A DNA stretch of 64,000 nucleotides from Raineyella sp. LH-20 (GTDB lineage Bacteria; Actinomycetota; Actinomycetes; Propionibacteriales; Propionibacteriaceae). Each line of letters starts with the position of its first letter. The first letter of the stretch is position 1. Of the stretch, positions 45,662-53,050 are shown in pieces. The stretch covers positions 1,984,001 to 2,048,000 of the forward strand of contig NZ_CP137003.1 in the NCBI RefSeq assembly GCF_033110965.1. Reading direction: 5' to 3'. Both the position numbers and the translations under genes were made by a program. Below the pieces are notes generated by a model that saw only the letters and a list, made by a program, of their open reading frames with translations, was not told the origin of the DNA and made no database searches.

Positions 45662-45820
45662 AGATCCTCATAGGTCGAATGATGGCTGCGGCACAGGCTT
45701 CCGTGGGCCCGCTGGGTCCGCAGACTCGGCCATTCCCATCGCCTCCCGCGTGCTGCCCGGCTCCCGCAAGTCCTCACCCAGTACGCACCCATCGCGAATC
45801 CCCGGACGGTGGCGTGATCT

Positions 45821-45885
45821 GTCGATGGTCGCGTCGACGTCGAATCCGGCGCCGATGCGTGCCGGCGACATGCCTCTGGAGCACA
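45821..45885 (-). pseudogene. Degraded copy of the double-HTH gene
   Basis: The plus-strand sequence around GTCGAATCCGGCGCCGATGC is about 80-85% identical to 40581-40645 inside the double-HTH gene, in the same orientation. Translated on the minus strand it gives GMSPARIGAGFDVDAT, compare GMSLARIGARFDVNAA. Only the second HTH survives and no start or stop is kept. It marks a past duplication or recombination at this end of the accessory region. Confidence 0.6.
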
Positions 45886-45909
45886 CCGGCCGACGCCTAC
45901 GCTGAGGGC

Positions 45910-45948
45910 ATGTCTTGTGCCATGCCGGATCCCTGTGCACGCCGATGA
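45910..45948 (+). CDS. 12-residue upstream ORF coupled to the glycosyltransferase
   Basis: ATG 45910 to TGA 45948 encodes MSCAMPDPCARR, and its stop overlaps the ATG of the glycosyltransferase (ATGA, 45945-45948). TACGCT and six bases precede ATG 45910, so a leaderless transcript would start exactly at this mini-ORF. It may act as a leader cistron giving coupled translation of the next gene, which has no visible ribosome binding site of its own. It is too short for homology support. Confidence 0.4.
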   Translation: MSCAMPDPCARR

Positions 45949-47206
45949 GGCTGTTGCTGGTCGCCTGGGGATCCCGGGGTGATGTGGTGCCACTGGTGAA
46001 TCTCGGCCGCGGCCTGGCTGCGGCGGGGCATCGTGTCACGGTTGCCGCGGCGTCCGACCTAGTCCACCTCGCCGACGAGGCCGGGCTCGAGTCCAGGCCG
46101 TTTCCGATCGTGCTCGGCGGCGGGGGCGATGACCCCGTGGTCGCCCGGTGGCTCGCGGGTGCCAACGGTCAGCGCGAGGAGATCCGACTCATGCGCGCCG
46201 CCATGGACCACTTCGCGCCGATCCTCGCCGAAGGGCTCGCGGCCGCGGTGGACGATGCGGACGCGGTCGTGTCGGGCGTCATCAGCACCGCCGGTCTCGC
46301 CGGTTGGTCCCGGCGGGCCGGGCGTCCGCTGGTGGCGGCCACCATGTTTCCCCAACTGCCGACCGCCTCGGCCGATGCGACGCTCTACCCCGTACGACCG
46401 GGATGGTCGCGGGCCAACCGGATGGCCGGCCGGCTTCAGCTCGCGTTCACGCACACCCTGTTCGGTCGTCCGGCTGCGGCGGTGCAGCGTCGGCTGGGAC
46501 TCCCGCTCACGGGGCGACGAGGATACCTGGACGCGATCCGCACCACCCCGACCCTGATCGGTGTGAGCCCGCTGCTGGTGCCTCCGCCCTCGGATTGGCC
46601 GGCTCACGTGCGCGTCACCGGTGCCTGGCGCACCGAGCTGCCGACCGGTTTCGAGCCCGACGGTCGGCTGGTGGAGTTCCTCAGCGCCGGCCCGCCGCGA
46701 TCTATCTCGGCTTCGGGTCCATGCCCAGCCTCGACGCCGCCCGGCTTCGCGCGCTGGTGAGGGAAGCCGTGGCTCGCGCGGGCGTCCGCGCGGTGATCGG
46801 AGGCGTCCTCCATCAGGGCGACGAGGCGGTGTCGGCGGTGACGGACACCGCTGTCAGCATCGCCCCGACCCCGTTCGGTTGGCTGCTGCCGCGCACCGCC
46901 GGCGTCGTCGCTCATGGTGGCGCCGGCACGACCGACGCTGCCCTCGCCGCCGGCGTCCCGCTCGCCGTGGTGCCGCACATGGGCGACCAGTTCTACTGGG
47001 GACGGCGGGTCCACGACCTGGGTGTCGGCCCCGCGCCGCTCCCGCGCCGTGACCTGAGCGTCGATGCCCTGGCCGACCGACTGGAGGCGCTGGCTGACCC
47101 TGACCTGCGAGATCGGGCGCGGATGCTCGGCCGGCAGTTACGTGTCGAGGACGGCGTGAGCTCCGCGGTCGAGGTCATCGACGAACTCGTTCGCACTCCG
47201 GCATAG
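45945..47206 (+). pseudogene. UGT-type glycosyltransferase interrupted by a frameshift
   Basis: A glycosyltransferase family 1 (MGT/vancomycin GtfB-like) protein of about 420 residues split across two frames. From ATG 45945 the first frame gives RLLLVAWGSRGDVVPLVNLGR to GRLVEFLSAGPPR. The second resumes with AAIYLGFGSMPSLDAARL and contains the donor-binding signature TAGVVAHGGAGTTDAALAAG, ending at 47206. The break is a single missing base around 46691-46701 in CCCGCCGCGATC. No slippery site is visible, so it is either a recent pseudogene or a sequencing error. If intact it would glycosylate a lipid or small molecule. Confidence 0.8.
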
Positions 47207-47263
47207 CTGCGGCCAGCACCACGACTCGCAGGCGTGCGGTCTCCCCCTCGGGGCGACAGAGAC

Positions 47264-47713
47264 TCAGCTGTCCGCAGGCACACCCTGCAGGACATGCACC
47301 ACCGGGGCAAGCTCGGGCTGCTCCGTCGCCTTCGCCAGTACGCGTTCCAGCGTCTCGTCGTGCACCGGGCGGGCCCGTTCGTAGAGTTCCCGGCCACTCG
47401 GGGTCAGCTCGGTGTAGATGCCGCGGCGGTCGTCGGCGCAGAGGATCCGGGTGAGCAGTCCGCGGTCCTCCAGGCGCGTCACCAGCCGGGTCGTGGCGCT
47501 CGGGCTCAGCGCCGTGGCGCGGGCGAGCTGGCGCATCCGCATGTGCCAACCGTCCTGGCGGCTCAGCGCATCCAGCACCGTGTACTCGACGACCGAGAGC
47601 TGTACCGAGGCGCTCAGCGCCTGCTCCAGCTCGGCCTCGATGAGGTTGTGGAGCGCCGCCAGGGTGCGCCATCCACGGGCGCGGATCTCCACGGCGTCGT
47701 CGGCGATGCCCAT
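47264..47713 (-). CDS. MarR family regulator
   Basis: A 149-residue MarR protein. The winged helix is QLARATALSPSATTRLVTRLEDRGLLTRILCADDRRGIYTELTPSGREL, the classic recognition helix plus wing with DDRR. GGAGG precedes ATG 47713. It is divergent from an MFS exporter across 111 bp containing TTGC-GTGT-GCAA sites, so it most likely represses that efflux pump, with release by a small aromatic or drug-like ligand. Confidence 0.9.
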   Translation of the reverse strand: MGIADDAVEIRARGWRTLAALHNLIEAELEQALSASVQLSVVEYTVLDALSRQDGWHMRMRQLARATALSPSATTRLVTRLEDRGLLTRILCADDRRGIYTELTPSGRELYERARPVHDETLERVLAKATEQPELAPVVHVLQGVPADS

Positions 47714-47745
47714 GCTGCCTCCAGATAGTTGTTTGCGCTGACTAG

Positions 47746-47757
47746 TTGCGTGTGCAA
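47746..47757. promoter_or_regulatory. Putative MarR operator
   Basis: TTGCGTGTGCAA is a 12-bp palindrome (TTGC-N4-GCAA) in the MarR/MFS intergenic region. A related half-copy, GCGTGTGCAACGA, occurs about 27 bp further on. The repeated word between the two divergent starts suggests MarR binding; the assignment is inference. Confidence 0.45.
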
Positions 47758-47824
47758 TGATGATTGTCGTCACCGCAATAACCAGCGTGTGCAACGATTC
47801 TAGCAGAGAGACCGGACCGTCACC

Positions 47825-49012
47825 ATGCCATTGGGACTCATCGCGCTCGCTATCGGAGCGTTCGGCATCGGACTCACCGAGTTCGTCATCATGGGCCTGC
47901 TTCCCGAGGTCGCGAGCGGCTTCGGCGTCAGCGAGGCCACCGCGGGCTGGCTCATCTCCGGCTATGCCCTGAGCGTCGTGGTCGGGGCGCTGGGCCTGAC
48001 CGCCGCCACCTCGCGCTGGCCGCGCAAGAAGGTGCTGCTCGGCCTCGTCGTCCTGTTCATCCTGGGCAACACGCTCACCGCGCTGTCGCCGGACTTCAGG
48101 GTCGCGCTGCTCGGCCGCGTCCTCGCGGCGCTGTGCCACGGGGCCTTCTTCGGCATCGGCTCCGTGTTGGCCGCCGACCTCGTCGCGCCCGAGAAGAAGG
48201 GGAGTGCGATCGCCCTGATGTTCACCGGCCTCACTGCGGCCAACGTGCTCGGCGTGCCCTTCGGCACCTTCCTCGGGCAGCAGTACGGCTGGCGTGCCAC
48301 CTTCTGGGCCATCGCCGCGATCGGCGTCCTCGCGTTCGCCGGGATCGCCGCCCTGGTGCCGGCCACGTCCGCCGACAGCACCGCGGTGAGCCTGCGCCGC
48401 GAACTCGGGGCCTTCCGGTCGAGCCAGGTCTGGTACTCGCTGATCGTGACCGTGCTGGCGTACGGCGGCATGTTCGGGGCCTTCACCTACATCGCCTACA
48501 CCCTGACCGGGGTCTCGGGCTTCGATGCCTCGGCCGTGCCGTGGCTGCTCGTGCTCTTCGGTGCCGGCCTCGTCGTGGGCAACTGGGCCGGTGGCCGGCT
48601 CGCGGATCGCTCGATCGACGCAACCCTGGTCGGATTCGTCACCGCGCTCGTCGTCGTCCTCGTCCTCTTCGGCCTGCTGGCCGGCTCCCAGATCGCCACG
48701 ATCGTGCTGCTGGTCGCGATGGGCGGCTTCGGCTTCGGCACCGTGCCAGGGCTGCAGAGCCGCATCATGCGCTACGCCGGCGGCGCACCCACCCTGGCCT
48801 CCGGTGCCAACATCGGCGCCTTCAACGTCGGCAACGCCCTCGGCGCCTGGGCCGGCGGGGTCGGCATCGCCGCGGGTCTCGGCTACACCGCCCCGATCTG
48901 GATCGGAGCCGTCATCACCGTCGCTGCGCTCGTCGTGATGATCCTCGCGGCCTCGGCGGCGCGGCGTACGACGCCGACCCCCGCCCCGGTGCTGGTCGAT
49001 GTGGCCGGCTGA
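47825..49012 (+). CDS. MFS transporter, DHA1 (AraJ/Cmx-like) type
   Basis: A 395-residue major facilitator with 12 transmembrane helices. It starts MPLGLIALAIGAFGIGLTEFVIMGLLPEVA, the DHA1 motif of AraJ/chloramphenicol-exporter relatives. It contains the motif A loop TSRWPRKKVLLG, the motif B region GRVLAALCHGAFFGIGSVLAADLV, and a late motif C-like GNALGAWAGGVGIAAGLG. The substrate is unknown; drugs or sugars are typical. The gene lies between the divergent marR gene and an aldo-keto reductase, a combination seen in stress or detoxification loci. Confidence 0.88.
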   Translation: MPLGLIALAIGAFGIGLTEFVIMGLLPEVASGFGVSEATAGWLISGYALSVVVGALGLTAATSRWPRKKVLLGLVVLFILGNTLTALSPDFRVALLGRVLAALCHGAFFGIGSVLAADLVAPEKKGSAIALMFTGLTAANVLGVPFGTFLGQQYGWRATFWAIAAIGVLAFAGIAALVPATSADSTAVSLRRELGAFRSSQVWYSLIVTVLAYGGMFGAFTYIAYTLTGVSGFDASAVPWLLVLFGAGLVVGNWAGGRLADRSIDATLVGFVTALVVVLVLFGLLAGSQIATIVLLVAMGGFGFGTVPGLQSRIMRYAGGAPTLASGANIGAFNVGNALGAWAGGVGIAAGLGYTAPIWIGAVITVAALVVMILAASAARRTTPTPAPVLVDVAG

Positions 49013-49077
49013 CCGCTCAGCCCTGAACAATCCCTCTGCCACGCGCAGGAATCCATCCCTCTGACAAGGAGAACACC

Positions 49078-49902
49078 ATGACCATCCCCACCATCGCCCT
49101 CAACAACGGCGTCGAGATGCCCCGGCTCGGCTTCGGCGTCTTCCAGGTGCCGGATGAGGAGACCACCGCGGCTGTCACGGCCGCCCTGGAGGCCGGCTAC
49201 CGCAGCATCGACACGGCCGCGATCTACGGCAACGAGGCCGGCGTCGGCCGGGCCCTCGCCGCCTCCGGCCTCACCCGCGACGAGGTCTTCGTGACCTCGA
49301 AGCTGTGGATCACCGACTTCGGCCACGACGCGGTGCTGCGCGGTTACGACGCCACCCTGGAGCGTCTCGGCCTGGACCACCTCGACCTCTTCCTGCTGCA
49401 CTGGCCGGCCCCCACGCAGGACCTCTATGCGGAGAGCTGGCGCGCGCTGGAGGAGCTCTATGCCGACGGCCGCGTACGGGCCATCGGCGTCTCCAACTTC
49501 GAGCCGGAGCACCTGGCGCGGATCACCCGGGACGGCGGTGTCGTGCCCGCGGTGAACCAGGTCGAGCTGCACCCCGCCCTGCAGAACCGTACGGTCGTGG
49601 CCGCGAACCAGGCGCTCGGCATCGTCACCGAGGCCTGGAGCCCGCTGGCCCAGGGGGCGGTGCTCGGCGAGGCGGCGATCACCGCGATCGCTGAGCGGCA
49701 CGTCCGGACCCCGGCCCAGGTGGTGCTGCGCTGGCACTTGCAGCAGGGGCGCGTGGTGATCCCGAAGTCGGTGCGCCCGGCCCGGATCGCCGAGAACCTC
49801 GACGTCTTCGGCTTCGAACTCTCCGCCGACGAGCTCGCGGCGATCGACGCCCTGGAGCGCGATGGGCGCACCGGCCCGCACCCGGCGTCCTTCAACGGCT
49901 GA
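49078..49902 (+). CDS. Aldo/keto reductase (2,5-diketogluconate reductase-like)
   Basis: A 274-residue NADPH-dependent aldo-keto reductase of the AKR5 group. The catalytic tetrad is visible: Asp and Tyr in YRSIDTAAIYGNEAGVG, Lys in VTSKLWITD, and His in LFLLHWPAP. The cofactor region VIPKSVRPARIAENL follows. It is full length for the family. AAGGAGA precedes ATG 49078. It is 65 bp after the MFS gene and probably co-transcribed with it. A strong hairpin (49922-49953) follows. It reduces small ketones or aldehydes; the true substrate is not known. Confidence 0.9.
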   Translation: MTIPTIALNNGVEMPRLGFGVFQVPDEETTAAVTAALEAGYRSIDTAAIYGNEAGVGRALAASGLTRDEVFVTSKLWITDFGHDAVLRGYDATLERLGLDHLDLFLLHWPAPTQDLYAESWRALEELYADGRVRAIGVSNFEPEHLARITRDGGVVPAVNQVELHPALQNRTVVAANQALGIVTEAWSPLAQGAVLGEAAITAIAERHVRTPAQVVLRWHLQQGRVVIPKSVRPARIAENLDVFGFELSADELAAIDALERDGRTGPHPASFNG

Positions 49903-49921
49903 ACGGCCGAGACGTCGGTGC

Positions 49922-49953
49922 GGGCCCGAGCCGCAGTCCCGCGGCTCGGGCCC
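49922..49953 (+). terminator. Hairpin terminator after the aldo-keto reductase
   Basis: GGGCCCGAGCCGC (49922-49934) pairs perfectly with GCGGCTCGGGCCC (49941-49953) around a 6-nt loop: a 13-bp, very G+C-rich stem 20 bp after the stop codon. It lies inside the open frame that extends the next gene upstream to GTG 49918 and so argues against that start. Confidence 0.75.
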
Positions 49954-49986
49954 ACCGCCCTCGGTGGAGGTCCGTACACTCGAGGC

Positions 49987-50763
49987 ATCGACCTCGATGC
50001 CTCCTCGCCGTCGGCGCGGCCCCATCTCGACCTGCTCCGCCGGACCGGGTCGGTCTTCGCCGAGGACGAACTCTCCGCACTCGCCGCCGCTGCGGCGGAC
50101 GCCGACGACCTGACCGTCCTGGTGGCCAGTCGGGCGGAAGGGGTCCCGATCGAGGTGCTCGTCGGGTACGCCCGCTTCGGTGAGCTGCGGATCGCCGTCG
50201 CCCCGGGCGTCTTCGTTCCTCGCCACCGCACCGAGTACCTCGTCGAGCGGGCCGGCCGTCGGGTGCGACCGGGGGACACGGTGCTGGATCTGGGCTGCGG
50301 CACCGGGGCCGTCGGTGCGTTGATCGGTCACCGGGTGCCCGGCCTGGCGCTCACGGCCATGGACGCGGACCCGGTGGCGGTGGCGTGTGCCCGGGGGAAC
50401 CTGCCGCCGTCGGCCCGGGTCGTCTGCGGGGACTCACCGGCGCTGCTGGCGCCGGCCCGGTTCCGGGTGATCGTGGCCAACCTGCCGTACGTTCCGAGCA
50501 GCCGGATCGCCTACCTGCCACATGACGCCCGGGACTGGGAGCCACTGCAGGCGCTGGACGGGGGCCCCGACGGGCTGGACCCGTTGCGCCGGGTGGCGCC
50601 CGATCTGCCGGCCCGGCTGGTGCCCGGCGGCTGGTTCCTGCTCGAACTCGCCGCCGACCAGGTGGAGACGGCACGTACGGTCCTGACGGCGGCCGGCTTC
50701 GCCGCGTCCGCGGTCGGCGTGGCCGACGACGGTGAGACCTGGGTGCTCGAAGCGCAACGGTGA
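49987..50763 (+). CDS. PrmC/HemK-like N5-glutamine methyltransferase
   Basis: A class I methyltransferase of about 258 residues of the putative protein-N(5)-glutamine methyltransferase group. N-terminal helical domain, then VFVPRHRTEYLVE, motif I VLDLGCGTGAVGALIG, ALTAMDADPVAV, and NLPYVPSSRIAYLP in place of the NPPY motif. The start is unusual. TACACT (49975-49980) plus six bases points to an ATC codon at 49987 as the leaderless start. The only upstream in-frame GTG, 49918, lies before a terminator hairpin, and the first downstream GTG would remove conserved sequence. Target proteins are not known; canonical PrmC modifies release factors. Confidence 0.72.
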   Translation: MDLDASSPSARPHLDLLRRTGSVFAEDELSALAAAAADADDLTVLVASRAEGVPIEVLVGYARFGELRIAVAPGVFVPRHRTEYLVERAGRRVRPGDTVLDLGCGTGAVGALIGHRVPGLALTAMDADPVAVACARGNLPPSARVVCGDSPALLAPARFRVIVANLPYVPSSRIAYLPHDARDWEPLQALDGGPDGLDPLRRVAPDLPARLVPGGWFLLELAADQVETARTVLTAAGFAASAVGVADDGETWVLEAQR

Positions 50764-50776
50764 TCCGGGACACGTC

Positions 50777-50805
50777 TTGATAATCAGCATCTGTGATGGT
50801 ATCCA
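50777..50805 (+). promoter_or_regulatory. Sigma-70-like promoter of cysE
   Basis: TTGATA (50777-50782) and TATCCA (50800-50805) are separated by 17 bp and lie in an AT-richer patch. They predict a leader of about 55 nt ending in GAAAGGA 7-8 nt before the cysE ATG. Unlike most genes here, cysE is therefore a leadered, ribosome-binding-site-driven gene. Confidence 0.6.
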
Positions 50806-50866
50806 TAAGTCCACGTACACCTCGGAGGGGCGGGCCCGTCCCGCGAGGTCGTCGAAAGGACCAGTG

Positions 50867-51688
50867 ATGACCGATCACATCTGGCAGCGGATCCGCGAAG
50901 AGGTGGCGAGGGACGCCGCGCAGGAAGCGAGTCTGGCGAGTTTCCTGCACTCGGTGGTGCTGGGGCACCCCGATCTCGAGTCGTCGCTGGCGCACATCCT
51001 TGCCAGCAAGCTCAACAGCACCACGCTCACCGAGCTGACCCTCTTCGACATGATCAAGGCCGCGCTCGACGCCTCGCCGGAGATCGGGATCGCCGTCCGG
51101 GAGGACCTGGCCGCCGTGCTCTCCCGCGACCCGGCGACTCGTGGCTACTCCCAGCCGCTGCTCTACTTCAAGGGCTTCCACGCCCTGCAGGCCCACCGGA
51201 TCGCCCACTGGTACTGGGTGCACGACCGCCAGGCGCTGGCGCTCTACCTGCAGAGTCGTACGTCGGAGGTCTTCGCCGTCGACATCCACCCCGGTGCGCG
51301 GATCGGCAAGGGCATCCTCTTCGACCATGCGACCAGCATCGTGATCGGTGAGACCGCGGTGATCGAGGACGACTTCTCGATGCTCCACGAGGTCACCCTC
51401 GGCGGCACCGGCAAGGTCGGCGGGGACCGCCACCCCAAGATCGGCCGCGGCGTGATGATCGGCGCCGGCGCGAAGGTGCTCGGCAACATCAAGGTCGGCG
51501 AGGGCGCCAAGATCGGCGCCGGCAGCGTCGTGCTGTCCGACGTGCCCTCCTTCACCACCGTCGCCGGGGTGCCGGCCCGGCCGGTCAGCTACCCGGCGAA
51601 CGCCCACCCGGCGCTCGACCTGGAGAACGAGCTGATCGAGTCCGAGCGGCGGGAGCGACAGAACGCCTGGGGTGCCGGTCCCGCCTGA
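50867..51688 (+). CDS. cysE: Serine O-acetyltransferase
   Basis: A 273-residue serine acetyltransferase making O-acetylserine from serine and acetyl-CoA, the entry to cysteine synthesis. The E. coli-like N-terminal helical domain (about 1-140: IREEVARDAAQEASLASFLH; HRIAHWYWVHDRQALALYLQSR) precedes the left-handed beta-helix of hexapeptide repeats (AVDIHPGARIGKGILFDHATSIVIGETAVI and on). It contains the active-site His region and the HEVTLGGTGKVGGDRHPKIG loop. The C-terminal tail, which binds cysteine synthase, is long and charged, lacking a clear terminal Ile. cysK is not adjacent. Confidence 0.93.
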   Translation: MTDHIWQRIREEVARDAAQEASLASFLHSVVLGHPDLESSLAHILASKLNSTTLTELTLFDMIKAALDASPEIGIAVREDLAAVLSRDPATRGYSQPLLYFKGFHALQAHRIAHWYWVHDRQALALYLQSRTSEVFAVDIHPGARIGKGILFDHATSIVIGETAVIEDDFSMLHEVTLGGTGKVGGDRHPKIGRGVMIGAGAKVLGNIKVGEGAKIGAGSVVLSDVPSFTTVAGVPARPVSYPANAHPALDLENELIESERRERQNAWGAGPA

Positions 51689-51761
51689 CCCGTCTGCTCG
51701 GCCCGTCCGCCGCACCGACGAACGACGTCGTACGGTCCGGCCGGGTCGCTAGTCTGAGGGC

Positions 51762-53015
51762 ATGCCTGCCGCCGACAACGCGCCGATGACCACCCCACCC
51801 TGGGGGACCAGCTCCCGGACCTGCGGACCGGTGGCGGACACGACCTGTGACCTACTGGTGATCGGCGCCGGCATCGTCGGCCTCACCGCGGCGCTCACCG
51901 CCACCCGGGCCGGAGCCCAGGTGGTGGTCGTCGACGCCGACCGGATCGGCGCCGGCACCAGCGCCTCGACCCCGGGCATCGCCTCCATCCTGCACGGCGT
52001 CTCCTGTCAGCGGATCGAGGAGACCCACGGCACCGACGCCGTCGTGACCTACGTCGCCGAACTGGAGCGGGCCCTCGAGGTGATCCGGGCCGAGGCGGCC
52101 GCCGGCGGCGTGCCGACCCGGGCACTGCCCAGTCATGCGGTCGTCGAGGACGGTCACAAGGCGCACTACCTGCACCGGGAGCGGTTCGCGATGCGGGCCG
52201 CCGGCATCAACCCCGAGGCCGAGGACGTGCCCGACCTGCCGTTCCCCACCCGCCCGTCGATCCGCGTCGACGACGCGCTGGCGATCCAGCCGCGCCTCTA
52301 CGTCGAAGCCCTCGGTCGAGCCGTCGTCGCCGGCGGCGGCCTGGTCCACGAGGGCAGTCGGCTGGGCAAGCTGGTGCCCGGATCGCCGATCCGGGCCCAC
52401 TTCAAGGGCCACGACGAAGCCGGGGTGGAGTCCGCCGCGGTCGTCCGGGCCAGGGCGGTGCTGCTCGCCACCGGCGCGCCCGATCCCGACTTCGGTCTGG
52501 TCGGGCCTCGGCTGCTGCCGACCACGGTGCATGCGCTCGCCGGTCACGGCTACGACCTGGCCGGCGCCTATCGGGTGGTCGACGATCCGGACCGACCGTA
52601 CGTCCTGCGGCCCGGCTTCCGGCCCGGCCAGGTGGTGATCGCCGGACGTGCCCACGTCACCGGGCGCGGCGACCGGGCGGCCGCCGAGGAGCTGGCCGGC
52701 TGGGTGAGCGACCACCTGCCGGAACTGGAGATCACCCACCGCTGGCAGTACGGCTGCTACCGCAGCTACGACGGGCTGCCCCTGGTCGGCGAGGTGGGGC
52801 TGCGCAGCAACGGGATCTACGTCGCCACCGGCTTCGGGGACGACCACATGGCCGCCGCGACCGCCGGGGCACTGCAGATCGCCGACCACGTGACGGGGGC
52901 GAGCACCCGGCTGCCGTGGAGCCCGGTGCACCCGCGCGGGACGGTCGGTCGGCAGGCCCGCAGCCTGGCCCGGATCGGTGCGGCCCGGGTGCGCAACAGG
53001 TTCGTCCGGGAGTGA
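51762..53015 (+). CDS. FAD-dependent oxidoreductase (DAO family)
   Basis: A 417-residue flavoprotein of the glycine/D-amino-acid oxidase (DAO) fold. The dinucleotide motif is LLVIGAGIVGLTAALTATRAGAQVVVVDAD, then GAGTSASTPGIASILHG (FAD pyrophosphate region). The late motif is YDGLPLVGEVGLRSNGIYVATGFGDDHMAAATAGALQIADHV, as in TsaM/PuuB-type enzymes. No C-terminal Rieske domain is present, unlike some actinobacterial homologues. The substrate is unknown, with small amines or amino acids typical. TAGTCT and six bases precede ATG 51762, so it should be leaderless. It converges on pmt. Confidence 0.82.
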   Translation: MPAADNAPMTTPPWGTSSRTCGPVADTTCDLLVIGAGIVGLTAALTATRAGAQVVVVDADRIGAGTSASTPGIASILHGVSCQRIEETHGTDAVVTYVAELERALEVIRAEAAAGGVPTRALPSHAVVEDGHKAHYLHRERFAMRAAGINPEAEDVPDLPFPTRPSIRVDDALAIQPRLYVEALGRAVVAGGGLVHEGSRLGKLVPGSPIRAHFKGHDEAGVESAAVVRARAVLLATGAPDPDFGLVGPRLLPTTVHALAGHGYDLAGAYRVVDDPDRPYVLRPGFRPGQVVIAGRAHVTGRGDRAAAEELAGWVSDHLPELEITHRWQYGCYRSYDGLPLVGEVGLRSNGIYVATGFGDDHMAAATAGALQIADHVTGASTRLPWSPVHPRGTVGRQARSLARIGAARVRNRFVRE

Positions 53016-53024
53016 CGGGGTGCC

Positions 53025-53038
53025 GGCCCGGACGGGCC
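53025..53038. terminator. Short hairpin between convergent genes
   Basis: GGCCCG-GA-CGGGCC, a 6-bp very G+C-rich stem within the 35-bp gap between the FAD oxidoreductase and pmt stop codons. It is a plausible bidirectional terminator, but the stem is short and there is no T-run. Confidence 0.35.
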
Positions 53039-53050
53039 CGCGACGCCGGC

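Larger units (their letters stand above)
45550..45909. other. Intergenic region between the multicopper oxidase and glycosyltransferase genes
   Basis: This 360-bp stretch holds the multicopper-oxidase leader and promoter with the Crp-type site, a degraded HTH-gene fragment (45821-45885) and, at its right end, the TACGCT -10 of the glycosyltransferase unit. I found no intact gene in it. Confidence 0.6.

Noticed and set aside
43195-45993. Extended 932-residue start for the multicopper oxidase
   Set aside because: The added region contains the promoter, the Crp-type site and the HTH remnant. A clear Tat signal and ribosome binding site support ATG 45549.
46680-46720. Programmed frameshift in the glycosyltransferase
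   Set aside because: No slippery heptamer, internal ribosome binding site or following pseudoknot is evident. A one-base deletion or sequencing error is simpler.
47264-49042. A 592-codon minus-strand frame containing the MarR gene
   Set aside because: Only the last 149 codons, after a ribosome binding site and ATG 47713, are MarR. The rest is the antisense of the MFS gene.
49918-49986. GTG 49918 as start of the PrmC-like gene
   Set aside because: The extension runs through the aldo-keto reductase terminator hairpin and lies upstream of the gene's own -10 element.
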